A stretch of 64,000 nt of DNA from DATJKD01 sp963728295 (GCA_963728295.1 CAVSKB010000019.1:186001-250000); one strand, 5' to 3'; numbered from the stretch's first letter, positions 17,729 to 31,227 are shown. Translations and numbers: made by a program. Notes: generated by a model from the sequence alone, not told the origin.

Positions 17729-18103
17729 ATGAGGGTGGTCCGGATTGGGGCCATCATTGTCGCAGTATTCGCATTTGCGGCCCTGGCGGGCTGCGCTGCA
17801 AACCCGGCGAAGCCGGCCGAAGCGGCAACTGCCAGCAAGGGCACCGCTAGCGCGCCGGTCGCGGCCAGCCCGAGTGCCGCCACCTCAACGAAAAAGATAC
17901 CGAGCGGCTACCGACGCGTGACGCGCGGCGGCAAGGAGCTCTTTTGCCGTTCGGTGGTCACGCTTGGCAGCCGCTTCCCCGAGCAGATGTGTTTCACGCG
18001 CGAGCAGCTCGACGAAATCGCAAGTCGCACGGAAAAGACGATGAACGATATCGACCGATCGACGGGTGTATGCGCAGGAGTTGGTCAGTGCGGCGGCAGC
18101 TGA
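17729..18103 (+). CDS. Small lipoprotein of unknown function
   Basis: From ATG 17729 the product is 124 residues. A lipoprotein signal (AIIVAVFAFAALAGC) ends in the lipobox LAGC, so the mature protein should be acylated and exported. An Ala/Ser-rich linker follows, then a conserved-looking C-terminal block: SGYRRVTRGGKELFCRS, SRFPEQMCFTREQLDEIA, and a final cysteine-containing tail VCAGVGQCGGS. I do not recognise a named domain. It is convergent with the MFS gene, with only seven bases between them. Confidence 0.72.
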   Translation: MRVVRIGAIIVAVFAFAALAGCAANPAKPAEAATASKGTASAPVAASPSAATSTKKIPSGYRRVTRGGKELFCRSVVTLGSRFPEQMCFTREQLDEIASRTEKTMNDIDRSTGVCAGVGQCGGS

Positions 18104-18110
18104 GAGCTGC

Positions 18111-19379
<1,269 letters not shown>

Positions 19380-19392
19380 GGCGTCGCGCGTC

Positions 19393-20988
<1,596 letters not shown>

Positions 20989-21028
20989 TTCAGCCGGGAT
21001 CGGGGAGAAAAGACGGGCCGCAATTCTA

Positions 21029-21544
21029 TCAGCCCGCGTCCGTCGGCTGCGGCTGCGGCTGCGCGAGGCTGAGCTTGAGAACCAGGGCATCCTCGCGGCC
21101 GCCGTCGGCCTGGTAGTACCCCCGCCGGCGCCCCATCTCCACGAATCCCATCGACTGGTAGAGCGAGATCGCGAGCGAATTCGACGGTCGGACCTCGAGC
21201 AATGCGTCGTCCATTCCGGCCTGTCGTGCGCGATCGAGCAGCAGCAGGAGCATCTGGCGGCCGATGTTGCGTCCGCGCAGGTCGGAGCGCACGCAGAGAT
21301 TGAGGATGTGCGCCTCTCGCGCGCCCATGGCGGCGATGCCATAGGCGACGATCTCGCGGCCAAGCTCCGCGACCCGGCACAGATACCCGACGCGCAGGCA
21401 GTCGCGGAAGATCCCCTCGCTCCAGGGGTAGGCATACGAGGCGCGCTCGACGGCGCCGACCGCCGGAACGTCTCCCGGCACCATGGCGCGAAAGCGCACC
21501 AGACGCGGACGCGGACCCGGCAGCTCGATACGCGCGGCGCTCAC
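21029..21544 (-). CDS. rimI: Ribosomal-protein-alanine N-acetyltransferase
   Basis: A GNAT-fold acetyltransferase of about 171 residues that acetylates the N-terminal alanine of ribosomal protein S18. Visible features are MVPGDVPAVGAVERASYAYP, ILNLCVRSDLRGRNIGRQML (acetyl-CoA binding) and LEVRPSNSLAISLYQSMGFVE (the RimI C-terminal signature). GTG 21544 overlaps the stop of the uracil-DNA glycosylase gene, implying a coupled pair. Confidence 0.9.
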   Translation of the reverse strand: MSAARIELPGPRPRLVRFRAMVPGDVPAVGAVERASYAYPWSEGIFRDCLRVGYLCRVAELGREIVAYGIAAMGAREAHILNLCVRSDLRGRNIGRQMLLLLLDRARQAGMDDALLEVRPSNSLAISLYQSMGFVEMGRRRGYYQADGGREDALVLKLSLAQPQPQPTDAG

Positions 21545-22284
21545 GCCGCGCCCCGCGCGCGCTCGAGCTCGCGGAAGCTGCGGCGCGCGAGCAGCAGGTC
21601 CTGCCAGGCCTTGCGCTTCTCGCCGGGACTGCGCAGCAGATACGCCGGGTGATACGTGACGATCACCGGCCATGCACGTTCACCGAGCGCGTGTATCCGG
21701 CCGCGCAACTTGCCGAGCGGCTGATCGGTCTCGAGCAGGGTCTGCGCCGCGATGCGCCCCACGGCGATGATGAGCGTTGGCGCCAGGAGCTCGATCTGGC
21801 GGTTCAGATACGGACGGCAGCTCGCGGACTCCTCCGGCCGCGGGTCGCGATTGCCCGGCGGCCGGCACTTGAGGACGTTGGCGATATAGACCTGCTCGCG
21901 CCCGGGACCGAGCGCGCGCAGCATCGAATCGAGCAGCTGCCCGGCGCGCCCGACGAACGGCTCTCCGCGGCGGTCTTCTTCCGCGCCCGGTGCCTCGCCG
22001 ATGATCATCCAGCGCGCATCGCGGCGGCCCACACCGAATACGGTCTGGGTCCGGCCCGCGTGCAGCGCGCATCTGGTGCAGGCCGCAACCGTGGCGCGCA
22101 GCGGGTCCCATTCGAGCCCATCCGCGATACCGCACGGCGTCGAGGAATGCTCCGACTCCCGCGGGTGCGGCGCCGTGACGTCGGCCGATGTTTCTTCGGC
22201 GCCAGGCGCGCCTCCGTCGTTGCGCCGCACGTAGAGGTCTACGCCGAGCTCAGCCAGGATCCTGCGCTTGCGTGCCGCGGACAT
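21541..22284 (-). CDS. Family 4 uracil-DNA glycosylase
   Basis: Removes uracil from DNA; family 4 enzymes hold a 4Fe-4S cluster. The sequence has the first cysteine pair (ACTRCALHAGRT), the active-site motif GEAPGAEEDRRGEPFVGRAG, NVLKCRPPGNRDP with another cluster cysteine, CRPYLNRQIELL, and VTYHPAYLLR near the end. A variable N-terminal ~80 residues precede the domain. ATG 22284 follows pssA by six bases, so pssA, this gene and rimI form one minus-strand unit. Confidence 0.9.
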   Translation of the reverse strand: MSAARKRRILAELGVDLYVRRNDGGAPGAEETSADVTAPHPRESEHSSTPCGIADGLEWDPLRATVAACTRCALHAGRTQTVFGVGRRDARWMIIGEAPGAEEDRRGEPFVGRAGQLLDSMLRALGPGREQVYIANVLKCRPPGNRDPRPEESASCRPYLNRQIELLAPTLIIAVGRIAAQTLLETDQPLGKLRGRIHALGERAWPVIVTYHPAYLLRSPGEKRKAWQDLLLARRSFRELERARGAA

Positions 22285-22289
22285 CGCGC

Positions 22290-23096
22290 TCAACCCGGTT
22301 TGGACCCGCTGCCATGCGTCGCAGGCCGGCGCGTCCGGAAGAGGCGCCGCCAGGCCCACGCCAGCGGACCGGAAAGACCGTAGAGCCCGAACATCCCGAA
22401 CAGCATCTCGGGCGGGCTGGAACCGACCACCACGAAGCCGAGCGGAATCAGTAGCAGCACCGCGAATGGCACGCGGCGGCTCCAGTCGAATTCCTTGCCG
22501 CTCACGTAGGGGAAGCGGCTGACCATGAGACCCCCGGTGATGAGCGCAACCGCGAAGGCGAGCACGAGCGCCAGCAGGCCGTCGACCTCCCAGTCGGACA
22601 TCATCCAGACGAAGCCGGCGAGTATGGCGGCACCGGACGGGCTGGGCAGGCCCTCGAAAAAGCGCTTGTCCGCGGTCGCGGCGCGCGCATTGAAACGCGC
22701 GAGGCGCATCGCGGCGGTTGCCGCATAGAAAAACGTCGCGAGCCAGCCCACCCGACCCCACACCGAGCCGTATTCCGCGATCCGGGCCACGCCCCATTGA
22801 TAGGCGACGATCGCAGGCGCGACTCCGAACGCGACCATGTCCGAAAGACTGTCGTACTCCTTGCCGAAGTCGCTCTGCGTATTCGTCCACCGGGCGATCC
22901 GGCCATCGAGACCATCGCACACCATGGCGATGAAGATCGCAATGCCGGCGCGGTCGAAATTGCCGTCGGCTGCGGCGACGACGGCGTAGAAACCCGCGAA
23001 CAGCACGGCCGTCGTGAAGAGATTCGGCAGCAGGTAGACGCCGCGATTGCGCGGGCGCGGCTGCGTCGGTTTGTGCGCTTCGTGCGGGTCTGTCAT
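22290..23096 (-). CDS. pssA: CDP-diacylglycerol-serine O-phosphatidyltransferase
   Basis: Makes phosphatidylserine, the precursor of phosphatidylethanolamine, in the inner membrane. The CDP-alcohol phosphatidyltransferase motif is complete: DGLDGRIARWTNTQSDFG followed by EYDSLSD. Several helices follow (AVLFAGFYAVVAA, LLALVLAFAVALITGGLM). At 268 residues it matches the type II, integral-membrane class (Bacillus-like) and not the larger E. coli enzyme. It is divergent from proS with about 130 bp between, where both promoters must lie. Confidence 0.88.
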   Translation of the reverse strand: MTDPHEAHKPTQPRPRNRGVYLLPNLFTTAVLFAGFYAVVAAADGNFDRAGIAIFIAMVCDGLDGRIARWTNTQSDFGKEYDSLSDMVAFGVAPAIVAYQWGVARIAEYGSVWGRVGWLATFFYAATAAMRLARFNARAATADKRFFEGLPSPSGAAILAGFVWMMSDWEVDGLLALVLAFAVALITGGLMVSRFPYVSGKEFDWSRRVPFAVLLLIPLGFVVVGSSPPEMLFGMFGLYGLSGPLAWAWRRLFRTRRPATHGSGSKPG

Positions 23097-23226
23097 GAGG
23101 CTCGCGCGCGGGAATGTGGTCACCGGCGGCAGCATCATAGGTACGCTGCCCGGGCCGCACAACGCCGGGGATGGCTCGAGGCTCTGCTAACATACCGCGC
23201 CCTTTCTGGCCCGCGGGCCCGGCCCA

Positions 23227-24944
23227 ATGCGACTCAGCCGTTATCCGATCAACACCCTGCGCGACGTGCCGGCGGATGCCGAGGTCGTGAGTCACCAGCT
23301 CATGCTGCGCGCGGGGCTCATCCGGCGCCTGGCGTCGGGCCTTTATTCCTGGCTGCCGATGGGCCTGCGCGTGCTGCGCAAGGTCGAAGCCATAGTGCGC
23401 GAGGAGATGGATCGCGCGGGCGCGATCGAGCTCGTGATGCCGATGGTTCAGCCGGCGGAACTCTGGCAGGAGTCGGGGCGCTGGGACCACTTCGGCCCCG
23501 AGCTGCTGCGCCTCCGCGACCGGCACGACCGCCCGTTCTGTCTCGGGCCCACGCACGAGGAAGTGATCACGGACATCGCGCGCCGCGAGCTCAAGAGCCA
23601 CCGCCAGTTGCCGGTGAACTTCTACCAGATCCAGACCAAGTTCCGCGACGAGATCCGCCCGCGCTTCGGTGTCATGCGGGCGCGCGAGTTCGTCATGAAG
23701 GACGCCTATTCCTTCCACATTGACCAGGCATCGCTCGAGCAGGGCTACCAGGCGATGCACGCCGCCTACACCCGCATCTTCCAGCGCATGCAGTCTCAAG
23801 TTCCGGGCGGTGGGCGCCGACCCGGGCAGCATCGGCGGCAGCACCTCGCAGGAATTCCACGTGCTTGCCGACTCGGGCGAGGACGCCATCGTTTTCTCCG
23901 ATGGAGATGGGTACGCCGCGAACCTCGAGATGGCCGAGGCGCTCGCCCCGCCCGGTGCGCGCGCCGCCCCCGGTGCCGCGCTCGTGGAAGTCGCGACGCC
24001 GGGCGTCCGCACGATCGCCGAGCTGACGGCCTGTCTAGGCGTCGCGGCCGACCGCTGCGTAAAGACCCTGCTCGTCGACGGCACGGCAGGCGAAGTGATC
24101 GCGCTCGTCGTGCGTGGCGATCACGAGTTGAATGCCGTCAAGGCGCAGAAGCTTCCCGGCGTCCTGGCGCCCCTCAGAATGGCGAGCGCCGAGCGTGTGC
24201 GCGAGGCTGCCGGTTGCGAGCCCGGATCTCTCGGCCCGGTAGGCCTTCCGCTCAAGGTCTATGCCGATCGCTGCTGCGGTCGCCCTCGCCGACTTCGTCT
24301 GCGGTGCCAACCGCCGGGACCTGCATCTAACAGGCGTCAACTGGGGCCGCGATCTGCCGGAGCCCGAGGTCGCCGACCTCCGTAACGTCGTGCCCGGCGA
24401 TCCGAGCCCAACCGGTCCTGGCCGGCTGTCGATCGCACGCGGAATCGAGGTGGGGCACATATTCCAGCTCGGGTCCAAGTACAGCGACGCCATGAACGCG
24501 ACCGTGCTCGACGACGGAGGGCGCGCGGTCTCGATGCTGATGGGATGCTATGGCATCGGTGTGACGCGCGTCGTGGCAGCCGCGATCGAACAGAATCACG
24601 ATGAGCGCGGAATCATCTGGCCCGATCCAATCGCACCCTTCGACGTGTCGCTGATCCCCATCAACCTGCAGAAATCGGCCCGCGTTCGCGAGGTCGCCGA
24701 GCGGCTCTACGACGAGCTGCGTTCCGCCGGTTTCGAGGTCCTCTACGACGACCGCGACGCACGGCCCGGCGTCAAGTTCGCCGACGACGAGCTGCTCGGC
24801 ATACCGCGCCGCGTGGTGATCGGTGACAAGGGGCTCGAGCGCGGCGTGCTCGAATACCGCGAGCGCCGCGCGACGGAAGCCACGGACCTGCCGCTCGAGC
24901 GGTTGCTGCCGTGGCTGCGCGAGCGTGCCGGCGCGCGCGACTGA
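23227..24944 (+). CDS. proS: Prolyl-tRNA synthetase (two frameshifts)
   Basis: Charges tRNA-Pro. The N-terminal class II core is seen in frame one (LRAGLIRRLASGLYSWLPMG, CLGPTHEEVITD as motif 2 region, QIQTKFRDEIRPRFGVMRAR). The inserted YbaK-like editing domain is in frame two (GVRTIAELTACLGVAADRCV), and the remainder in frame three (GIEVGHIFQLGSKYSDAMNA, MGCYGIGVTRVVAAAIEQNH as motif 3, then the anticodon domain). Joints are near 23796 and 24263, each solved by removing one base. Corrected length is about 572 residues, standard for the bacterial type. Probably intact in the cell. Confidence 0.92.
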
Positions 24945-25522
24945 GATGTTCGCGGCGTGCGACGCTCGCCGGCCTCGCGGCGTGTGTCCTGTGTCTGCCT
25001 GCGCCGTGCCGGGCGGACCGGCAGACGGATCCAGAGCTTCGCAGCGTGATCGCCGCGGCGATCGAGCCTTCGCAGTGCTTCGTCGATCGCTACGAGCAGG
25101 AGGTGTGGTTCGCCTACATGGATCCACGACTCGCCCGCTTCGTAAAGGACCCCGAGGAGCGCAGGCTGATCCTGCATCACGTGCACTGCGAAGCGCGACG
25201 GGTCAACGTGCCGCCTGAGCTCGTGCTCGCCGTGATGGACGTCGAGAGCCGCTTCGATCGCTACGCCGTGTCGTTTGCGGGGGCCGTCGGGCTGATGCAG
25301 GTGATGCCGTTCTGGCCGAGCCAGCTCGGGATGGGCAACGAACAGCTGATACGCATCCCCGAGAACGTACGGATGGGCACGACCATTCTGGGCTACTACC
25401 TGCGCAAGGAACGCGGCAATTACCCGCGCGCCCTGCAACGGTACAACGGCAGCCTCGGGCGGCCGACCTATTCGGATCTCGTGATCGACCGGCTGGTCAG
25501 CCGCTGGCGCTACGGCCACTAG
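24911..25522 (+). CDS. Lytic transglycosylase SLT-domain protein
   Basis: About 200 residues with an exported N-terminus (RRATLAGLAACVLCLPAPCRA) and a Slt70-type catalytic domain: PPELVLAVMDVESRFDRYAV with the catalytic Glu in ESRFD, AGAVGLMQVMPFWP, then MGTTILGYYLRKERGNYPRALQRYNGS in which the last Asn-Gly closes the active site. It cleaves peptidoglycan glycan strands in the periplasm. The start is uncertain: GTG 24911 overlaps proS by 34 bases, while ATG 24946 is out of frame with the domain, so a small error near the start is possible. Repeat copy 2 follows. Confidence 0.84.
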   Translation: MAARACRRARLRCSRRATLAGLAACVLCLPAPCRADRQTDPELRSVIAAAIEPSQCFVDRYEQEVWFAYMDPRLARFVKDPEERRLILHHVHCEARRVNVPPELVLAVMDVESRFDRYAVSFAGAVGLMQVMPFWPSQLGMGNEQLIRIPENVRMGTTILGYYLRKERGNYPRALQRYNGSLGRPTYSDLVIDRLVSRWRYGH

Positions 25523-26122
25523 TCGCGAGCTGCTCGCCGCGCCTCGGTCGCAGCGGTGACTGCTCGCCGACACGCGGCCGCGGTAGCTGCTGCTCGCCGC
25601 CACGCGGCCGCGGTGTATCGCCAGCCGCTGACCACGATCAACGGACGGTGCAGAGCGGCAGAGGGTGCCCCGCACATCTTGTCGGCGCACGCCGAACGGT
25701 CGTTGGAATCGCGGAATCGTCGAGACAACCTTCGCTAAGAGTGCCCGCGACGTCTACCTGTACACACCGACACCTGGGTCGCGGCTGGGATACCACCGCG
25801 TCCACGCGCCGGCTCGCGACCCCACCGTAGCATCGGCGAGCCGCCGTTTGGACCGGGTGTCTCGTGGGCCGAAACCACGCCTGAACAATCGCAGGTAGAC
25901 GTCGCGGGCACTCCGAAGTCATGACTCCGCGACGACTCCGCGATACCACCGACGCTGCGGTGTGCTCCGACAACATGTGCGGGGCACCCTTCTGAGCTCT
26001 GCAACGTTCCTCGATCGTGGTGACCGGCCCACGAGATACCCGGGCCGAGCGGCGGCGAGCGAACCGAGCCGAGGCGGCGAGCAAGCCACCGCCGCGGCGG
26101 CCGGGCGGCGAGAAGGACCGTC
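25523..26122. repeat. Nested inverted intergenic repeat, copy 2
   Basis: No gene in this gap. It has the same architecture and orientation as the copy at 4.8-5.4 kb. Arms lie at 25631-25751 and 25901-26021; the central stem CGCCGGCTCGC is at 25807-25817 and its partner, with one mismatch (GCGAGCCGCCG), at 25836-25846. The right arm contains the palindrome AGTCATGACT and the left arm the block TTCGCTAAGAGTGCCCGCGA. Tandem GC-rich units with GACACGCGGCCGCGGT precede the left arm, and GGCGAGC-type units follow the right. It separates the convergent transglycosylase and acyP genes. Confidence 0.9.
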
Positions 26123-26410
26123 CTATCCGGTGCGGAAGGACGTCGGCAGCTCGCCGAGCTCGCTCGGCGGCACCGCGCTCACCTCCACCGCCGTCACCCG
26201 CGAAGAGGGAGGGCCCTGCCACAGCCAGCGGCACAGCGCTTCGACGGCGTCAGGCTTGCCGCAGGCCAGGACTTCGACGCGGCCGTCGGGCAGGTTCCGC
26301 GCGTAGCCCGTAACACCGAGCTCGCGGGCACGCTCACGGGCGCTGGCGCGATAGAAGACTCCCTGGACACGGCCCGAAACGTGGCAGCGGCGGGCGATCA
26401 ACTCGGTCAT
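26123..26410 (-). CDS. acyP: Acylphosphatase
   Basis: A 95-residue protein that hydrolyses acyl phosphates. The family signatures are complete: CHVSGRVQGVFYRASARERA with the catalytic Arg in VQGVFYR, and GVTGYARNLPDGRVEVLACG with the catalytic Asn in the second motif. Cytoplasmic. It is the last gene of a short minus-strand pair, 15 bases after a lipoprotein gene, and runs toward repeat copy 2. Confidence 0.95.
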   Translation of the reverse strand: MTELIARRCHVSGRVQGVFYRASARERARELGVTGYARNLPDGRVEVLACGKPDAVEALCRWLWQGPPSSRVTAVEVSAVPPSELGELPTSFRTG

Positions 26411-26425
26411 GGAACCGCCCGATGC

Positions 26426-26740
26426 TCAGGGCGGGGTCTTCGTGGCTTCCTCGGCCAGCCGGCGCGCTTCGAGCGCCTTGGCGCGCGCCTGCTCTGCCTG
26501 GTCGCGTGCCGCACGGTACTCGCCGTGCTGGAGATTGCCCTTCGCCTGGTCTAGCAGCTGCTGCGCCTCGGCCAGGATCGCCGGCGCGTGCTGTTCGGCG
26601 CCCGCCTGGCGCGCTGCGCGGATCGCCTGTCGCGCGTTGCTCATCTCCTGCACGGGTGCGCCGACGCAACCGGACAGATGGACACCGACGAGGAGCCACG
26701 CCAGCCCGAACCGCGGGAGCATTTGTCGTAGGAATTGCAT
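26426..26740 (-). CDS. DUF4398-like lipoprotein
   Basis: From ATG 26740 the product is about 104 residues. The signal (LPRFGLAWLLVGVHLSGC) ends in a lipobox, LSGC. The mature part is a single charged, Ala/Gln/Glu-rich helical stretch: NARQAIRAARQAGAEQHAP, ILAEAQQLLDQAKGNLQHGE, RDQAEQARAKALEARRLAEE. This resembles DUF4398 lipoproteins, which often accompany OmpA-like or peptidoglycan-binding proteins. Function is unknown. It is divergent from wrbA. Confidence 0.75.
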   Translation of the reverse strand: MQFLRQMLPRFGLAWLLVGVHLSGCVGAPVQEMSNARQAIRAARQAGAEQHAPAILAEAQQLLDQAKGNLQHGEYRAARDQAEQARAKALEARRLAEEATKTPP

Positions 26741-26855
26741 GAACCGGCGCCGGAGAGGCTGGCGGACCGTAACAACTGCGCCCTGTACCGTCAAGCGAAG
26801 GCGACCTAGAATTCCGCGCCCCGGCAACGCGCCGGCCACACCCTGACTGCTGCAG

Positions 26856-27458
26856 ATGCCGGACATCCTGGTCGTTTACTACTCGCGTCACGGCGCGACG
26901 GCGGCGCTCGCGCGACAGGTGGTGCGCGGCATCGAATCGGTCTCCGGTGCCGTTGCGCGGTTGCGCACCGTGCCGGAGCTCGTACCGGCGAGCGCGGCCA
27001 CGGGCGCGGCGGTCCCCGGCGACGGTCCGCCCTATGCAACGCACGATGAGCTGCGCGATTGCGACGGTCTGGTGCTCGGCAGCCCGACTCGCTTCGGCAA
27101 CATGGCCGCGCCACTCAAGCACTTTCTCGATGGCACGAGTGCGCTGTGGCTGAACGGAGCGCTGGATCGCAAACCCGCCGGCGTGTTCACGTCGACGAGC
27201 ACGATGCACGGTGGCCAGGAAGCTACGCTCCTCTCGATGATGATCCCGCTTCTTCATCACGGTATGTACCTGGTCGGGCTGCCGTACACGGCGGAGGCGC
27301 TGAACCGTACGCGAAGCGGAGGAACGCCTTATGGCGCGAGCCACGTTTCCGGGCGTGACAACCGGCGCCCCGAGCTCACCGAGGACGAGCGCGAGCTTGC
27401 GCGCCTGCTCGGTCAGCGCGTCGCGGAGCTCGCCTGTCGCGTGGGCCGCGACCGATAA
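26856..27458 (+). CDS. wrbA: NAD(P)H:quinone oxidoreductase, WrbA type
   Basis: A 200-residue flavodoxin-fold enzyme that reduces quinones with two electrons using FMN. YYSRHGATAALARQVVRGIE is the phosphate-binding loop for FMN; GLVLGSPTRFGNMAAPLKHFLDG and FTSTSTMHGGQEATLLSMM are WrbA blocks that shape the flavin site and tetramer. It is followed after one base by the DUF2069 gene, a pairing also common in Xanthomonadales. Confidence 0.92.
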   Translation: MPDILVVYYSRHGATAALARQVVRGIESVSGAVARLRTVPELVPASAATGAAVPGDGPPYATHDELRDCDGLVLGSPTRFGNMAAPLKHFLDGTSALWLNGALDRKPAGVFTSTSTMHGGQEATLLSMMIPLLHHGMYLVGLPYTAEALNRTRSGGTPYGASHVSGRDNRRPELTEDERELARLLGQRVAELACRVGRDR

Positions 27459-27459
27459 G

Positions 27460-27852
27460 GTGAGCGCGCTCCGCGCGACGACGGTGAAGCGGGCGCGGCG
27501 CGGCGTGCTGGCCGCAATGTCGGTGCTCGGGCTCCTCGTTGTTGTCGCGACGCTGCGGTCGAGTCCCTGGCCGGCGAATCTGTTCCTGGTGATCGCCTGG
27601 CTGGTACCGGTCCTGCTACCGCTGCGCGGTCTGCTCGCCGGCTCACGCCGGGCGTATGCGTGGGCGACCTTGTGCGTCGCGCCTTACCTCATCGCCGGCG
27701 TAACGGAGATGATCGCGAATCCGGCGCTGCGCACGTTCGCGTCATTCATCACGTTCGCGAGCCTCGCGTGGTTTGCCGCGCTGATCTGGTATCTGCGCGT
27801 CACTCGCTCGGAGACCGCGCCGCGTCCGCCCGTTCCGCAAGCGCCTGCCTGA
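27460..27852 (+). CDS. DUF2069 membrane protein
   Basis: About 130 residues. Four membrane segments are visible: GVLAAMSVLGLLVVVATL, NLFLVIAWLVPVLLPLRGLL, YAWATLCVAPYLIAGVTEMI and FASFITFASLAWFAALIWYL. This matches the small inner-membrane DUF2069 family of proteobacteria, of unknown function. GTG 27460 is the natural start one base after wrbA. Its 3' end overlaps the convergent hda gene by 53 bases. Confidence 0.83.
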   Translation: MSALRATTVKRARRGVLAAMSVLGLLVVVATLRSSPWPANLFLVIAWLVPVLLPLRGLLAGSRRAYAWATLCVAPYLIAGVTEMIANPALRTFASFITFASLAWFAALIWYLRVTRSETAPRPPVPQAPA

Positions 27853-28511
27853 GGAACGGTACGGTGAGGCGTCGCTGCGCGATCAGCGAGGCTTCGTCCA
27901 GCCGGTCGAGTACGCCGCAGAGCGAATGCATGTCGCGCGGCAGCCTCCGAACGAGGAATAGCGCGGCGTCGTCGGCGAGCACGAGTCCGCGCCTTGTCGC
28001 GCGGATCTGCAAAGCCCGCACCTGCTCCTCCTCGTCGAGCTCCTGCAATTGCCAGAGGTCGGCCGACAGCAGCCGCGATCGCAGATCCGGGAGCCGGAAT
28101 TCGATCGACGCAGGCGCGGGCCGGCTCGCGACGACGAGCCGTCCGCGGAGGTCGTGCATCAACGTATACAGGCGAAAAATCGCCGCGTTCCACGCTGCGT
28201 CGCCTGCGACCAGCTCCAGCCGAATCAAGGCAAACTGCGGCCAGCGTCTCGCAACCCTCGAGCCGGCCCGGATCGGTAGGCTCCCGCAGGTCGAAATAGG
28301 CGGTCGCCGTGCCGGTCTCACCGGCGGCGGCGCACGCTGCCTGCAGCAGGTGCGTCTTGCCCGTGCCTGCGCGCCCCCACAGCCAGAGCACGCGTGCCGC
28401 ACGCGTGCCCGTGTCCGACAGCGCGCCGGCGGCGGCGGCATTTGGTCCGGCGACGAAGGTCTCGAAGCGGGCCCAGTCCCGGAGACGCACGCGCAGCGCG
28501 AGCTGTTCCAT
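27800..28511 (-). CDS. hda: DnaA-inactivating regulator Hda (one frameshift)
   Basis: Hda works with the sliding clamp to make DnaA hydrolyse ATP after initiation. The start MEQLALRVRLRDWARFETFV carries the clamp-binding QLAL motif near the N-terminus; GPNAAAAGALSD and LWGRAGTGKTHLLQAACAAA form the AAA+ P-loop region. After one extra base near 28224 the reading continues as ELVAGDAAWNAAIFRLYTLM, RGRLVVASRPAPASIEFRLP and LRSRLLSADLWQL. Corrected length is about 236 residues, as expected. It sits eight bases after pgsA. Confidence 0.88.
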
Positions 28512-28519
28512 GCGCGATT

Positions 28520-29089
28520 TCAGCGTGCCGCAGCGGCGCGGCCGCGGCTGACGGCCGCCGCGCGCCTGGCGTAGATCAGCACATAGTCGATGCCGCTCAC
28601 CGCGGTGGTCACGAGCACCAGCGCGCCAAGGGCGATGATCACGGGCTCCGCTGGCACGCCATACGCGGCGCGCGCCACGACCGCGAGACAGAAGAAGATC
28701 TGGCAGACCGTGTTGAGCTTGCTGCGGAGCGTAGGCCTTCCCTCCAGCGGGCCGAAGAGCGCGCGATAGACGAGTCCCCCGAACACGATGATCAGGTCGC
28801 GCAGCAGCACGACGGCGGTGAGCCACCACGGCGACAGCTCGGCGACCGACAGGCACGCGAAGACCGTTATCAGGAGCAGCTTGTCCGCGAGCGGGTCGAG
28901 ATGCTTGCCGAGCTCGCTGGTCCATCCGAATCGCTTCGCGAGAAAACCGTCGAGCCCATCGGTGAACGCCGCAAGCGCGAACAACGCCATCACCTCCGGA
29001 TAACGGCCGTCGAGGATCCAGAGCGCCACGGGCAGTACCAGCACCATGCGCAGCACGCACAGGAGATTGGGCAGGTGGCGCAGACTCAT
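28520..29089 (-). CDS. pgsA: CDP-diacylglycerol-glycerol-3-phosphate phosphatidyltransferase
   Basis: Forms phosphatidylglycerophosphate at the inner membrane, the committed step to phosphatidylglycerol and cardiolipin. The 189-residue protein begins LPNLLCVLRMVLVLPVALWI and carries the CDP-alcohol motif DGLDGFLAKRFGWTSELG followed by KHLDPLADK. A cardiolipin synthase of the same superfamily is the main alternative. ATG overlaps the stop of the preceding DUF2066 gene by four bases; hda follows. Confidence 0.87.
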   Translation of the reverse strand: MSLRHLPNLLCVLRMVLVLPVALWILDGRYPEVMALFALAAFTDGLDGFLAKRFGWTSELGKHLDPLADKLLLITVFACLSVAELSPWWLTAVVLLRDLIIVFGGLVYRALFGPLEGRPTLRSKLNTVCQIFFCLAVVARAAYGVPAEPVIIALGALVLVTTAVSGIDYVLIYARRAAAVSRGRAAAAR

Positions 29090-30097
29090 GGGAGATAAAC
29101 GAACTGCGGCGCGCCGGGATCCGATGCGGTCGCCGGGCGGAGCCTGGGCGTGAGCATCGCGATCCGGCGCAGCAGCTCGAGATCTCCGCGCAGCGTCAGG
29201 TCGAGCCGCACGGTGGCGCCGTCGATTTCGCCCACGCCGATACCGCGCACCATGCTGAGCGAGTCGAGCTCGTTCAGGAGGCCGGCATAGTCCTGCAACG
29301 ACGTAATACCGTCGATGCGCACGGTCGCGGTCGACAGGCCACGCGTGGAGTCGGGCGCATAGATGTCGGCAAAGGTGTCGGCTGCGAGATGCGCGCCATC
29401 GGCGGCCGAGCCGCGTCGTCTGCTGGTGTCACCCGCGTGAACCAGCATCCACTCCGCCTGGCCGCCGGCGAGCGTGCCGATCAGCACGGCGTCCGCGTGC
29501 GTGCCCGCGGCCTTTGCGGCGCCTTCGACGCCCGAGGCTTCCACTTGCGCGCGCACCGTCTCCATGCTCACGTCGGCGACCGGCCATACCAGCGGCACAC
29601 CGCGCGCCTTCGCCGCCTGCTCGAGCTGCGTGCGTTCGGTCGAAGCATCGCCGGCGCGCAGGGAATGGGCGCCCGCGGCCCCGGACATCACTACCAGCGT
29701 CGCGGGCCGCTCGGAGGGCCATGAAGGCAATCCTGCGTCCTTCAGGATCTGCGTCGATCGTTGCCGCGTCGAATCCGACCTTGAGCTCGCCCTGGGGCGT
29801 CGCCGAGTACTGCTGAACGAGCCGGTTCGCACGCTTAGCGCCGGCCACGACCGCGGGATTATTGCCGGCATCGCGCCGCCCCGATGCGCGCACCAGCACC
29901 GCACGCAGCGCCTCGCCGAAGGCAGTATTGCGATCGGCTTCGGTTGCACCATCGAGCGGCACGGTCACCAGGTACAGGGCGACCTCCGCGGCCTGCGCCG
30001 TCGACGCCGCAACGGCGACAAGCACGAGCGCCAGCCAGCCGGCGATCCGGCGACACGCGACGAGGGGGTTAGCGGTCCTTGCAGGTCCGGAGTTCAT
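29086..30097 (-). CDS. DUF2066 protein (one frameshift)
   Basis: An exported protein of about 336 residues after correction. The signal peptide is IAGWLALVLVAVAASTAQA. The N-terminal domain (VALYLVTVPLDGATEADRN, FGEALRAVLVRASGRRDAGN) and the C-terminal part (ILKDAGLPSWPSERPATLVV; LNELDSLSMVRGIGVGEIDG) match the proteobacterial DUF2066 family found between purM and hda. The halves join near 29752, where TID should run into QILKDAGLP; one base is extra. Function is unknown. Confidence 0.82.
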
Positions 30098-30189
30098 CGG
30101 GCATCCGCGGGAGGCTTGGCGCCGTTGGCGCGTGTGTAAAATACCACAGCTGCGTCGCCGCCCCGGCGCCGCCGTCCACCGGATTACCG

Positions 30190-31223
<1,034 letters not shown>

Positions 31224-31227
<4 letters not shown>

